From Gordonia sediminis (GTDB taxonomy: Bacteria; Actinomycetota; Actinomycetes; Mycobacteriales; Mycobacteriaceae): a stretch of 64,000 nucleotides of DNA. Below, one piece after another: positions 17,861-26,601 of the stretch. Each line of letters opens with the position of its first letter. The first letter of the stretch is position 1. The DNA is taken from the NCBI GenBank assembly GCA_004193205.1, contig RZUM01000002.1:310001-374000 (forward strand). Direction: 5' to 3'. Under the pieces are notes generated by a model. It did no database searches and was not told the DNA's origin. It worked only from the letters and a program-made list of their open reading frames with translations. Made by a program: the position numbers and the translations under genes.

Positions 17861-19477
17861 GTGACAACTGTCGCCATCTATCTCGTCATCACCTTCGGTC
17901 TCGGCGGCCTGGCGATGGCGCTACGCCTGCCTCCCCTGGTCGGATTTCTGGCGGCCGGGTTCGTCATCAACGCGCTGGATGTGGAGGAACTGCCGCAACT
18001 GGACGTGCTGGCGGACCTCGGCGTCACGCTGCTGCTGTTCGCGATCGGTCTCAAGCTCAACGTGCGTATCCTGCTGCGTCGCGAGGTGTGGCTGACCACC
18101 TCCGTGCATCTGTTGATCAGCGTCATCGTCGGCAGCGTCGTCATGTGGCTCGCTGCGGTGGCCGGGATGGCGATGCTGGCGGGCCAGAGTCTGCAGACGA
18201 TCGCCCTGCTGGCCTTCGCGCTGTCGTTCTCCAGCACCGTGTTCGTGGTCAAGATCCTCGAGGAGCGCGGTGAATCGCATTCGCTGTACGGCCGCGTCGC
18301 CATCGGCATCCTGGTCATGCAGGACATCGCCGCGGTGATCTTCCTGACCGTCACCAGCGGCCACCCACCCAGCCCGTGGGCGGTGACGCTGGTGGGTCTG
18401 TTCCCACTGACCTACGTGCTGCGCAGAATCTGGAGCCGGCTGGGTCACGGCGAGATGCAATCGCTGTTCGGCATCGTCATGGCGCTCGTGCCCGGGTACG
18501 CGTGGTTCACCGCCGTCGGACTCAAAGGTGACCTCGGTGCCCTCATCGTCGGTGTGCTGCTCGCCTCGCACCCGGCCTCCTCCGAACTCGCCCGTTCGCT
18601 GTTCCACATCAAGGAACTGCTGCTCGTGGCGTTCTTCGTGTCGATCGGCCTGACCGGGCTGCCTGATCTGCCGACCGTCGGTGTCGCCGTGCTGATGCTG
18701 CTGCTCCTGCCGTTCAAGGCGGCGCTGTACGTGGGACTGCTGTCGTTGATGAAGCTGCGCTACCGCACCGCGATACTCGGCGGGCTGGGGCTGATGAACT
18801 TCTCCGAGTTCGGCCTGATCGTGGTGTCGGTCGGGGTCACCGCCGACATGTTGGGGCAGGAGTGGCTGGTGGAGATGTCCATCGCGGTTGCCCTGAGCTT
18901 CGTGGTGTCGGCACTGGTCAACGGGCGCGGGCACCTGATGGTGGAGAAGATCGCGGCACGGCTGCCCGCCCAAGACGAACGCACGCTGCACCCGGAGGAG
19001 CGTCCTGGCGACGCCGGCGACGCCGAGGTCGTGGTGATCGGGATGGGCCGGGTAGGGGCCGCCGCCTACCGGCGACTGACCGATCACTATCGGCTGCGGG
19101 TCGTCGGTGTCGACTACGACGGGCCCCGGATCGGTCGGCTCAAGGAGGAGGGCCTCCGGGTCATCGAGGGCGACGCCACCGACCTGGACTTCTGGAACCA
19201 GCTGCGACGCTCGCAGTCGGTGCGCATCGCCGTGCTGGCCATGCCGCGTCACGGCGCCAACGTCACCGCGCTGGAATGTCTGCGCGAGTCGGGATTCAGC
19301 GGTCAGGTCGCTTCGGTCGCCCGATACGACGACGAGGTGGCCTGGGCCAAGGAACACGGCGTCGATATCGCCTTCAACGTCTACGCGGGCGCGGGATTGG
19401 AACTGGCCGACCAGGTGGGCGGGGCCCAACCGGCGGGCGACGACTCACCGGAACACGCCCAGTCGCACCCGGACTGA
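17861..19477 (+). CDS. Kef-type cation:proton antiporter with TrkA-N domain
   Basis: A 538-residue CPA2-family antiporter. About twelve hydrophobic segments (Na_H_exchanger domain) cover residues 1-370 with FSSTVFVVKILEERGE and GDLGALIVGVLLASHP. Then a Rossmann TrkA-N domain starts at VVVIGMGRVGAAAYRRL with VVGVDYDGPR and IEGDATDLDFW, the nucleotide-sensing regulatory domain of KefB/YbaL-like proteins. Probable role: K+ or Na+ efflux against H+ in pH or electrophile stress. GTG 17861 is chosen over GTG 17843 because AGGGGAG lies in between at the right spacing. A hairpin follows the stop. Confidence 0.87.
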   Translation: MTTVAIYLVITFGLGGLAMALRLPPLVGFLAAGFVINALDVEELPQLDVLADLGVTLLLFAIGLKLNVRILLRREVWLTTSVHLLISVIVGSVVMWLAAVAGMAMLAGQSLQTIALLAFALSFSSTVFVVKILEERGESHSLYGRVAIGILVMQDIAAVIFLTVTSGHPPSPWAVTLVGLFPLTYVLRRIWSRLGHGEMQSLFGIVMALVPGYAWFTAVGLKGDLGALIVGVLLASHPASSELARSLFHIKELLLVAFFVSIGLTGLPDLPTVGVAVLMLLLLPFKAALYVGLLSLMKLRYRTAILGGLGLMNFSEFGLIVVSVGVTADMLGQEWLVEMSIAVALSFVVSALVNGRGHLMVEKIAARLPAQDERTLHPEERPGDAGDAEVVVIGMGRVGAAAYRRLTDHYRLRVVGVDYDGPRIGRLKEEGLRVIEGDATDLDFWNQLRRSQSVRIAVLAMPRHGANVTALECLRESGFSGQVASVARYDDEVAWAKEHGVDIAFNVYAGAGLELADQVGGAQPAGDDSPEHAQSHPD

Positions 19478-19494
19478 GACGCGCAGAGCCGGGT

Positions 19495-19518
19495 CAACCC
19501 CGCGCACCTCGGGGGTTG
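19495..19518 (+). terminator. Candidate hairpin terminator after the antiporter gene
   Basis: CAACCCC (19495-19501) and GGGGTTG (19512-19518) pair across ten bases, 18 bases after the antiporter stop. GC-rich without a strong T-run, typical of actinobacterial terminators. It could also belong to the left end of the adjoining IS element. Confidence 0.5.
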
Positions 19519-19554
19519 TGAACTGCTCGACGTTCTGTGATCAAACGTGCTCGA

Positions 19555-20163
19555 ATGGGTGTTTTTCTGCGGGATGTCGGGTTGGCTGTGTGGGCGCGGG
19601 TGCAGGGTGTGCATCCGGATGCTGCGTACCGCTGGTTTCGTGGGGGGCCGATGCCGGTGCATGCTCGGCGGTTGGCGTCGGGCACGATCGGGGTGGATGC
19701 GGCGCGATGCGCGGTCTGATGGCCGGGTGATGGGGTACGCGTGGGTGTGTCCTGGCCTGATCGGCGTGCTGATCTGGACCGCCAGGTAGCCCGGCGTACG
19801 CGGTGGGCGACGGCGAACGGGCGCCTGGTCGGTGAGGTCGTGTGAGGTCGGGTCTTGGATGGATGGGAAGCGACGAAGATTCGGTGGGTCTTGTCGGACC
19901 CATCTGCGAGGGTGGTGGTTGTGCAGCATCGTGACCGTCGGGCCCGGCTCGGGGTTGAGCATCCGGACGCGGCGCTGGCGGCGCAGGGCGGCGCGATCGT
20001 GGCGACCGGGGATGGTGAGACCGGAGATGATCTGGTGCGCGACATGATCGAGGTGCTCACCGGGATGTGTACGCGCCGAAGCGGTCGTCGGGGTGCGCGC
20101 GACCCGGCGGTGGGTGTGGTCACCGCCACCAGTCACGACGGCCGGGTGGAGGGGAGTTGCTGA
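19555..20163 (+). pseudogene. Decayed IS607 serine recombinase (TnpA)
   Basis: Fragments of an IS607 recombinase are spread over more than one frame. The N-terminal MerR-like helix-turn-helix is readable from 19555 (LAVWARVQGVHPDAAYRWFR) and stops at 19717. The active-site strand appears in another frame as GYAWVC where functional enzymes have GYARVS, so the nucleophilic Ser and an active-site Arg are both changed. ADLDRQVARR and GRLVGEVV follow in the first frame until a TGA at 19843; EVGSWMDGKRRR is in a second frame; WVLSDPSARVVVVQHRDR through DDLVRDMIEVLTGMC is back in the first. At least three small indels or stops are needed. Its stop overlaps tnpB. Confidence 0.85.
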
Positions 20164-21638
20164 TGGCCAGGTTCGAGGTCCCCGACGGGTGGACGGTGCA
20201 GGCCTACCGGTTCGCGCTGGATCCCACGCCCGCCCAGGTGCGGGCATTCCGATCGCACGCGGGCGGGGCACGCACAGCGCACAACACCATGCTCGCCGTG
20301 GTGAAGGCGGTGATGAACCAACGGGCGGCCGAACGCTCCTACGGTATCGCCGAGGCCGATCTCACCCCGTCGTTGAACTGGTCACTGGCCGGGCTGCGCA
20401 AAGAGTGGAACGCCCGCAAAGACGAGGTCGCGCCGTGGTGGGCGGAGAACTCCAAGGAGGCCTACAACACTGGCCTCGACGCGTTGGCGCGGGGTCTGCA
20501 GGCGTGGAACACGTCCCGCACCGGTGAGAGGGCGGGGAAGACCGTCGGGTTCCCTCGTTTCAAGAGTGTCCGGTCTCGGCGGTCGGTGCGATTCACCACC
20601 GGTGTCATCCGGGTCGAGACCGACCGGCACCACGTCACTCTCCCGAGGGTGGGGCGGCTCAAAACCCATGAGTCCACCCGCAAACTCGCCCGCCGCCTCC
20701 ACGCGGGTACTGCTCGGATCGTGTCGGCCACTCTGTGTGAGGATTCGGCGGGTCGTTGGCACGTGTCCTTTCACACCCTCGTGCAGCGCTGGCACGGCCG
20801 TGTCGGGGCCGGTGAGCCGGTGGTCGGGATCGATGTCGGTGTGAAAGCCGACTCCCTGTTCGTTGTCGCGACACCGGATGGTCGTGAACTCGACCGCGTC
20901 GCGGCCCCGAAGTCGCTCACGAAAGCCCACGCACGACTGCGGGCACTGCAACGTCGGGCGGCCCGCCAGCAGGGGCCCTACGATCCGGTCACGCGAACCA
21001 GACGGGCACCGTCGAAGCGGTGGATCACACAGCAGCGCAGGATCGCCCGCGCCCACGCCCACGCCGCCGCCGTGCGCCGTGACGTGCTGCACAAGCACAC
21101 CACTGCCCTCGCCCACCACCACCAGGTGATCGTGGTGGAAACGTTGAACGCTGCGGGGATGCGCGCGGCGGGCGGGGCGCGCAAGCGTGGCCTGAACCGG
21201 TCGCTCGCTGATGCCGCGGTGGGCGAGATACGACGGATGCTCGACTACAAAACCCGCTGGTACGGCTCCACACTCGTGGCAGCTGACCGGTATTACCCCT
21301 CCAGCAAGACGTGTTCGGGATGTGGCAGGCGAAAACCAAACCTGACCCTCGCCGAACGCGCCTACGTGTGTGAACACTGCGGCCTGCAGATCGATCGTGA
21401 TCTCAACGCCGCGATCAACCTCGCCCGCCTCGGCGACACCCCGCACACGGGTGACACGGGGACCGGTACCGGGAGTAGCCCGGCCGCCACCCATCGGGGT
21501 GGACACGGACGTGGAGCCACGCAGGAGTCCGCGACCACACCAGTGGTCAACGCAGCAGGCGACGAAGCGTCAACCCGGCACCAGCACCCGCTGGACAAGA
21601 CCGGGACTGCCCCGCCGCAAGGCGAGGCTGCCCAATGA
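20163..21638 (+). CDS. tnpB: TnpB, IS607-type RNA-guided nuclease
   Basis: A 491-residue, apparently intact TnpB. RuvC residues D224 (GIDVGVKAD), E326 (VVETLNAAGM) and D413 (DRDLNAAINLAR) are all present, with the zinc ribbon C384/C387 (CSGCG) and C403/C406 (CEHCG). N-terminal residues 1-180 are the helical and beta-barrel part. A Thr/Gly/His-rich tail of about 70 residues follows the last RuvC motif; the guide RNA of such elements usually comes from the 3' end of this gene. TnpB cuts DNA next to a target motif under guide RNA and helps the element persist. Start ATG overlaps the TnpA stop. Confidence 0.9.
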   Translation: MARFEVPDGWTVQAYRFALDPTPAQVRAFRSHAGGARTAHNTMLAVVKAVMNQRAAERSYGIAEADLTPSLNWSLAGLRKEWNARKDEVAPWWAENSKEAYNTGLDALARGLQAWNTSRTGERAGKTVGFPRFKSVRSRRSVRFTTGVIRVETDRHHVTLPRVGRLKTHESTRKLARRLHAGTARIVSATLCEDSAGRWHVSFHTLVQRWHGRVGAGEPVVGIDVGVKADSLFVVATPDGRELDRVAAPKSLTKAHARLRALQRRAARQQGPYDPVTRTRRAPSKRWITQQRRIARAHAHAAAVRRDVLHKHTTALAHHHQVIVVETLNAAGMRAAGGARKRGLNRSLADAAVGEIRRMLDYKTRWYGSTLVAADRYYPSSKTCSGCGRRKPNLTLAERAYVCEHCGLQIDRDLNAAINLARLGDTPHTGDTGTGTGSSPAATHRGGHGRGATQESATTPVVNAAGDEASTRHQHPLDKTGTAPPQGEAAQ

Positions 21639-21647
21639 CGAGCATGC

Positions 21648-22652
21648 TCACACTTGCTCACCAAAAGGCAACGGTGCGAAGACGAGGCGGCCGACCGTCG
21701 AACCGTCGCCGAGCCGGCCGATCCCGTCCGCGACGTCGGCGAAGCCGAGTCGCTCACCGATCAGCGGGCGTAGCAGACCCTCGTCGGCGAGGCGGGTCAG
21801 TTCGCGGTGACAGTCGTCGATCACCGCCGGGTCCTTCGACTGGTAGAGGCCCCAGTGCAATCCGACGATCGCGTAGTTCTTGATGAGGGCGTGGTTGAGT
21901 CCCGGATGCGGGATCGTGCCGCCGGCGAATCCGACCACGACGATGCGGCCCTCGAACGCGATGCACTTCGTGGAGCCGGCGTAGGCCTCACCGCCGACCG
22001 GGTCGAACACGATGTCGGCGCCGTGCCCGCCGGTGAACTCCTTGACCACCGCGACGAAATCGTCGGTATACCGGTCGATGACCAGGTCGGCGCCGAGTTC
22101 GGTTGCGTACCGGGCTTTCTCGGGACCGCCGACGACGCCGATGACCGTGGCGCCGGCGGCCTTGCCGAGTTGTACGGCGGCACTGCCCACGCCACCCGCG
22201 GCGGCGTGGACGAGCAGGTGGTCTCCCGCCGCGAGTTGGGTACGACGGTGCAGGGCGAACCAGGCCGTCTGATAACCGATCGTCAGCGCCGCCGCCTCCG
22301 CGTCGTCGAGCGACGCGGGCGCGGCGAACACGTTGGCCTGGTCCATCACCGCGAACTCGGCGAACGAACCGCCCGGCAGCACCGGGGTGCCGACGACACG
22401 GTCGCCCACCGCGGCACGGGTGACACCGTCCCCGGTCGCGACCACCACTCCGCACAGTTCCACGCCCGGAGTGAAGGGCAGCGGCGGCTTGATCTGGTAC
22501 TCACCCCGGCACAGCAGCACGTCGGGGAAGTTCGCGGGGGCGGCCAGCACCTTCACCAGGACCTGGCCGGTGCCCGCGACCGGATCGTCGACCTCTTCCA
22601 ACGACAGCACGTCCCGGCCTTCGCCGAGTTCGTTGACTCGCCACGCTTTCAT
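21648..22652 (-). CDS. Zinc-free quinone oxidoreductase-like MDR enzyme
   Basis: A 334-residue medium-chain dehydrogenase/reductase of the NADPH:quinone oxidoreductase type. Seen: N-terminal MKAWRVNELGEG, NFPDVLLCRGEYQIKPPLPFTPGVELCGVV, coenzyme loop HAAAGGVGSAAVQLGKAAGATVIGVVGG, and VFDPVGGEAY. Zinc ligands of classic alcohol dehydrogenases are absent. ATG 22652 has AGGAG eight bases before. Last gene of the leftward operon SDR-ACAD-ACAD-MDR, 14 bases after the second ACAD. The IS element lies immediately beyond its stop, and the C-terminal residues FGEQV may have been altered by that insertion. Probable role: reducing an enoyl intermediate or quinone. Confidence 0.82.
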   Translation of the reverse strand: MKAWRVNELGEGRDVLSLEEVDDPVAGTGQVLVKVLAAPANFPDVLLCRGEYQIKPPLPFTPGVELCGVVVATGDGVTRAAVGDRVVGTPVLPGGSFAEFAVMDQANVFAAPASLDDAEAAALTIGYQTAWFALHRRTQLAAGDHLLVHAAAGGVGSAAVQLGKAAGATVIGVVGGPEKARYATELGADLVIDRYTDDFVAVVKEFTGGHGADIVFDPVGGEAYAGSTKCIAFEGRIVVVGFAGGTIPHPGLNHALIKNYAIVGLHWGLYQSKDPAVIDDCHRELTRLADEGLLRPLIGERLGFADVADGIGRLGDGSTVGRLVFAPLPFGEQV

Positions 22653-22666
22653 GTGGTTACTCCTAC

Positions 22667-23773
22667 TCAGGTGGTGGGCAGATCGATCAGGCCGGCGAGG
22701 ATGCGCCGATGACGGGCACCGGTGCCCAGTGCGAGCTGATCGCTCTTGGCCCGCTTGAGGTACAGGTGGGCGGGGTACTCCCAGGTCATGCCGATGCCGC
22801 CGTGCAGCTGCACACATTCCTCGGCGGCCTTGACCGCGGCGTCACCGCAGTAGGACGCCGCGATGGCGGCGGCGACCGGTGCGTCCGCGTCGTCGCGGGC
22901 CGCGGTGTCGGCGGCGTAGCGGGCCGCCGCGGTGGCCGAGCCGACCTGCAGCCACAGGTCGGCGAGACGATGCTTGATGGCCTGATACGAACCGATCTCG
23001 CGGCCGAACTGCCTGCGTTGCTTGACGTAGGCGAGCGTGGTGTCCAGACACCACGCGGCGACCCCGGCCTGTTCGGCGGCGAGGACGGCCGCACCGACGG
23101 TCAGTGCGGCGGCCACCGCGGCGGCCGCGTCGGGACAATCGACGCGTCGCGCCGCGACGCCCTCGAGGGCGAGATCGGCGAGGGGACGGGTCATGTCGAG
23201 GGCGAGGACGGGGGTGATGGTGAGACCCGGTGCGGCCGAGTCGACGAGATGCAACTCGAGGCCGTCGACGCCGGTCGCGGGCACCACGAGGACCCCGGAC
23301 TCGGCCGCACCGGCGACGGAGGTGACCCGACCGCGCAGCACCCCGCCGGCGACGGTCACGCCGGTCGCCGTGGTGTCGGGTGCGCTCGACAGCGGTACGG
23401 CCAGCGCCGCGGTCGTCGCGCCCGCGGCCAGCTGGGTCAGGGTCGTGCTCTCCCCCGCGTGCAGCAGGGCCGTCGTCGCCACGACCGCGCTGGTCAGGAA
23501 CGGGACGGGCGCCACCGCACGACCGATCTCCTCTGCGACCACGGCCGCCTCCCGCGCCGAAGCGCCGGCGCCGCCGAGCGATTCGGGGATCAGCAGGCCC
23601 GCGACACCGAGCTCGCCGGCCATCGTCGTCCAGACGTCGCCGAAATCCGGGGGCGCGGCGTCGTACGCGCGGGCCACGGTCTCGAGCGGCAGCCGATCGC
23701 GCAGCAGGCGCCGAACGGACTCGCGCAGCGCGACCTCGGTGTCGGTGTAAAGCAGATCGGGCGAACCACTCAT
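22667..23773 (-). CDS. Acyl-CoA dehydrogenase, second subunit
   Basis: A 368-residue ACAD-family protein. N-terminal helical domain (ESVRRLLRDRLPLETVARAYD), GGAGASAREAAVVAEEIGRA, then an Ala/Val/Thr-rich middle domain shorter than usual, then C-terminal TTLAYVKQRRQFGREIGSYQAIKHRLADL and HGGIGMTWEYPAHLYLKRA. It overlaps the preceding ACAD by four bases (ATGA, 23770-23773). In actinobacteria such adjacent pairs form alpha2-beta2 heterotetramers with one FAD site per pair; the degenerate middle domain fits the accessory subunit. It introduces an alpha,beta double bond in an acyl-CoA. Substrate inferred only from context. Confidence 0.85.
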   Translation of the reverse strand: MSGSPDLLYTDTEVALRESVRRLLRDRLPLETVARAYDAAPPDFGDVWTTMAGELGVAGLLIPESLGGAGASAREAAVVAEEIGRAVAPVPFLTSAVVATTALLHAGESTTLTQLAAGATTAALAVPLSSAPDTTATGVTVAGGVLRGRVTSVAGAAESGVLVVPATGVDGLELHLVDSAAPGLTITPVLALDMTRPLADLALEGVAARRVDCPDAAAAVAAALTVGAAVLAAEQAGVAAWCLDTTLAYVKQRRQFGREIGSYQAIKHRLADLWLQVGSATAAARYAADTAARDDADAPVAAAIAASYCGDAAVKAAEECVQLHGGIGMTWEYPAHLYLKRAKSDQLALGTGARHRRILAGLIDLPTT

Positions 23774-24960
23774 CGGCGCAACTCCTTCCACGGGACCTTG
23801 GTATCCACACGGTGTTCGGCCGGCAGGCCGAGCACACGTTCGGCGACGACGTTGCGGAGGATCTCCGAGGTGCCGCCCTCGATCGAGTTGCCCTTCGCGC
23901 GCAGATAGCGGTATCCGGGTTCGCGTCCGGTGAAGTCGACCGACTCCGGACGCCGCAGCGTCCAGTCGTCGTAGCGCAACCCCTCCTCGCCGACGAGCTC
24001 GAGTTCGAAACCCGAGATCTCCTGGGCCAGACGGGCGAAGGCCAGTTTCATCGCCGAGCCTTCCGGTCCCGGCTGCCCGGCGGCCAACTGCTGCCGCAGC
24101 CGTTCGCCGGTCAGCCGGGTCACTTCGGCGTCGACCCACAGCTGCATGAGCCGGTCGTGCATCGCGGGGTCCCGGACGTCGGGCCGCTGCCGCCACAGTG
24201 CGGCGACCTTGCCGATCATGCCGCCCTCGCGGGGCGCACCCGACCCGATGGCGACCCGTTCGTTGTTCAGGGTGGTGGTGGCCACCCGCCAGCCGTTGCC
24301 GACCTCGCTGATGCGGTTGGCGTCGGGCACGCGGACGTCGGTGAGAAACACCTCGTTGAACTCCGCCTCCCCGGTGATCTGGCGCAGCGGCCGGATGTCG
24401 ATGCCCGGATCGCTCATGTCGACGATGAAATACGTGAGGCCGGCGTGTTTGGGCACATCCGGGTCGGTGCGTGCGACGAGGATCGCGCGCTGCGCGTTGT
24501 GTGCGCCCGACGTCCACACTTTCTGCCCGTTGACCACCCAGTCGTCGCCGTCGCGGACCGCGCGGGTGGCCACCGCCGCGAGGTCGGAGCCGGCCCCGGG
24601 TTCGCTGAACAACTGGCAGTAGATGTGCTCGCCGATGTACAGCGGCCGCAGGAACCGGGTGCGCTGTTCCTCGGTGCCCAGCGCCGCGATGGTCGGCGCG
24701 GCCATGCCGAGCCCGATGCCGTTGCGGCCCCGTGCCGGTCCCGGCGCACCTGCGGCGTCGAGGGCGTCGTCGACCACCGACTGCGCGGTCTGGGGCAGGC
24801 CCAGACCGCCATGGCCGACCGGGAAATGGACCCAGGCGAGGCCGGCGTCGAACCGGGCCGCCAGGAACTGCTTCGCCGGTGTGGTCGTCGGATCGTTGTC
24901 GCCCAGCAGTTTTCGCACGCGGGCCGCCAGATCCGTTGTGACGGCGTCATCGTCGGTCAT
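23770..24960 (-). CDS. Acyl-CoA dehydrogenase, catalytic subunit
   Basis: A 396-residue ACAD. Seen: FLRPLYIGEHIYCQLFSEPGAGSDLAAVATRA (substrate and flavin binding), WVVNGQKVWTSGAHNAQRAILVART, and the C-terminal YRYLRAKGNSIEGGTSEILRNVVAERVLGLP, whose Glu before GGT is at the position of the catalytic base of medium-chain enzymes. ATG 24960 is supported by AGGAGG six bases upstream. It is translationally coupled to the next ACAD. Together they probably form one heteromeric dehydrogenase for a branched or large acyl-CoA. Confidence 0.88.
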   Translation of the reverse strand: MTDDDAVTTDLAARVRKLLGDNDPTTTPAKQFLAARFDAGLAWVHFPVGHGGLGLPQTAQSVVDDALDAAGAPGPARGRNGIGLGMAAPTIAALGTEEQRTRFLRPLYIGEHIYCQLFSEPGAGSDLAAVATRAVRDGDDWVVNGQKVWTSGAHNAQRAILVARTDPDVPKHAGLTYFIVDMSDPGIDIRPLRQITGEAEFNEVFLTDVRVPDANRISEVGNGWRVATTTLNNERVAIGSGAPREGGMIGKVAALWRQRPDVRDPAMHDRLMQLWVDAEVTRLTGERLRQQLAAGQPGPEGSAMKLAFARLAQEISGFELELVGEEGLRYDDWTLRRPESVDFTGREPGYRYLRAKGNSIEGGTSEILRNVVAERVLGLPAEHRVDTKVPWKELRR

Positions 24961-25032
24961 GAATCCTCCTGTGTCGCATCGCATCGTGGATCATTGATCA
25001 GTCCTTCGCCCATCGTCCTACGGTCGCGTGCG

Positions 25033-25812
25033 TCAGTGACCGCCGGAGACCACGTGGAAAGGACGGACGTCGCCGTGCCGCTGACCGCCGTCGACCACCA
25101 GGGTCTCGCCGGTCATCCACGACGACGCGTCCGAGGCGAGGAACACCACCGCATTCGCGACGTCGACGGGTTCACCGATGCGCGCCAGCGCCGTGCCGGC
25201 TGCGACCTGCGCCTCGTGGTCCTTCCACAGCGCCTCCGCCAGCCGGGTGCGGACGACCCCGGGTGCGACGGCGTTGACCCGGATGGTCGGTGAGAGTTCC
25301 AGGGCGAGTTGGGCGGTCAGGTAGATGAGGGCGGCCTTCGACGTGTTGTAGAGGCCGATGTTCGCCTCGTGTGACAGCCCGCCGATCGAGGCGGTGTTGA
25401 TCACGGTGCCGCCGTGGTCGCGCAGCCACATCTCGGTCGCCAGTCCGGTCCACATCAGCGGCGCCCAGAGGTTCACGTCCATCGTCTTGACGAAGCGACC
25501 GTGGTCCTGCGCGATGAGCGGACCATATGCGGGGTTGGTCCCGGCGTTGTTGACGAGGATATCGAGTCGACCGAACCGCTCGAGCGTTCGCTCGAGGCAA
25601 CGCCGGGCCTGGTCCTCGTCGGCGGAATGGGCCGCGACGCCCACCGCACTCCCCCCGATCTCGGCGGCCGCGGCGTCGGCCGCGTCCTGCTTGCGTGAGG
25701 TGAGCACCACATCGGCACCCGCTTCGGCCAGCGCTCGCGCTGCGGCGAGTCCGATGCCCCGGGAGGCGCCGGCCACGATGGCGACCCTCCCCGTCAGGTC
25801 GAGCGAGGTCAT
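25033..25812 (-). CDS. Short-chain dehydrogenase/reductase (3-hydroxyacyl-CoA dehydrogenase candidate)
   Basis: A 259-residue classical SDR using NAD(P). Seen: nucleotide motif [11 protein letters not shown] (near residue 14), NNAG (near 91), catalytic Ser in [14 protein letters not shown] (catalytic Tyr-Lys near 156-160) and the PG motif [10 protein letters not shown]. The C-terminus is longer than usual ([18 protein letters not shown]). ATG 25812 follows AAGGAG. First gene of the leftward operon with the two ACADs; context suggests oxidation of a 3-hydroxyacyl-CoA, but sequence alone allows any secondary alcohol. Confidence 0.85.
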   Translation of the reverse strand: MTSLDLTGRVAIVAGASRGIGLAAARALAEAGADVVLTSRKQDAADAAAAEIGGSAVGVAAHSADEDQARRCLERTLERFGRLDILVNNAGTNPAYGPLIAQDHGRFVKTMDVNLWAPLMWTGLATEMWLRDHGGTVINTASIGGLSHEANIGLYNTSKAALIYLTAQLALELSPTIRVNAVAPGVVRTRLAEALWKDHEAQVAAGTALARIGEPVDVANAVVFLASDASSWMTGETLVVDGGQRHGDVRPFHVVSGGH

Positions 25813-25944
25813 GTCGTCGGAACTCCTTTCCGCGGCCACCGCTGCGCGGCGCGCCCCGCGTCGACGGGATCGTTGACCGAAAGCTGCACCGCCACTACCA
25901 CTCTCAGCCGAGCCCGGTGGCCGGGCGTTCGCCGTGATTCGGCA

Positions 25945-26002
25945 GTGTGAGGTGATCCAGCTCTCACACCATGTATAGTTGAAGGCGGGTTCATATTCAA
26001 CT
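25945..26002. promoter_or_regulatory. Two inverted repeats in a divergent promoter region
   Basis: In the 247-base gap between the SDR (leftward) and the MaoC gene (rightward) there are two dyads. GTGTGAG (25945-25951) pairs with CTCACAC (25963-25969), and AGTTGAA (25977-25983) pairs with TTCAACT (25996-26002), each with an 11-12 base spacer. The MaoC start is 58 bases further on. They are candidate operators for a local regulator acting in both directions. Confidence 0.5.
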
Positions 26003-26059
26003 GGGTATGTGCCGCAATCCGACACGCGCCCGGAGCGCATCCGATCGACAGGGAGACCC

Positions 26060-26536
26060 ATGGACACGACGACCGGTCCCGCCCGCCCGAGCACCGCCGA
26101 CGACCTCGCCGCACCCGTCGGCCGCGAACTCGGCCCGACCCCCTGGTACGAGGTCTCCCAGGCACGGGTGGACGCCTTCGCCGACGCCACCGACGACCAC
26201 CAGTGGATTCACATCGACCCGGTCCGGGCGGCCGCGAGCCCGCTGGGCGGCACCATCGCGCACGGACTGCTGAGCCTATCCCTCGGCCCCCACCTGTCCG
26301 GACAGTTGCTCGCCTTCGACGGTTTCGCCCACGCCCTCAACTACGGCTACGACAAGGTCCGCTTCCCCGCCCCGGTCCCGGTGGGATCGCGCGTCCGCAT
26401 GCGGTTGACCGTGGTCGCCGCCGACCCGGTTCCCGGGGGCATCCAGGTGACCACCCGCCAGGTGCTGGAACTCGAAGGTTCCGACAAACCGGTGATGGTC
26501 GCCGACTCGCTCGGACGCATCGTCGCCGAATCCTGA
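26060..26536 (+). CDS. MaoC-like (R)-enoyl-CoA hydratase, HtdZ type
   Basis: A 158-residue single hot-dog-fold hydratase resembling M. tuberculosis HtdZ (Rv0130). The hydratase 2 motif is clear: [19 protein letters not shown] followed by [13 protein letters not shown], giving the catalytic Asp and His. It would add water to a 2-enoyl-CoA, giving the (R)-3-hydroxy product. ATG 26060 has GGGAG just before; the frame is open from 25979 but upstream residues do not belong to the fold. Followed after 65 bases by the MDR gene. Confidence 0.85.
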   Translation: MDTTTGPARPSTADDLAAPVGRELGPTPWYEVSQARVDAFADATDDHQWIHIDPVRAAASPLGGTIAHGLLSLSLGPHLSGQLLAFDGFAHALNYGYDKVRFPAPVPVGSRVRMRLTVVAADPVPGGIQVTTRQVLELEGSDKPVMVADSLGRIVAES

Positions 26537-26601
26537 TCGACCGGCGTCCCCAAAGATCCTCGGACACAAATCGCTCACACCGAACCACAGGAGGCCACCG
26601 C

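Larger units (their letters stand above)
19555..21638 (+). mobile_element. IS607-family element (decayed recombinase plus TnpB)
   Basis: The pair of a serine recombinase gene overlapping a tnpB gene (TGATG at 20161-20165) is the layout of IS607 elements. The recombinase is broken, so the element cannot move by itself. Bounds given are those of the genes; true ends are not visible because IS607 lacks terminal inverted repeats and makes no long target duplication. The right side abuts the last codons of the leftward MDR gene at 21648. Confidence 0.8.

Noticed and set aside
17921-19429. 502-codon leftward frame over the antiporter
   Set aside because: His/Gln/Arg-rich mirror frame with no motif; the rightward antiporter has clear helices and a TrkA-N domain.
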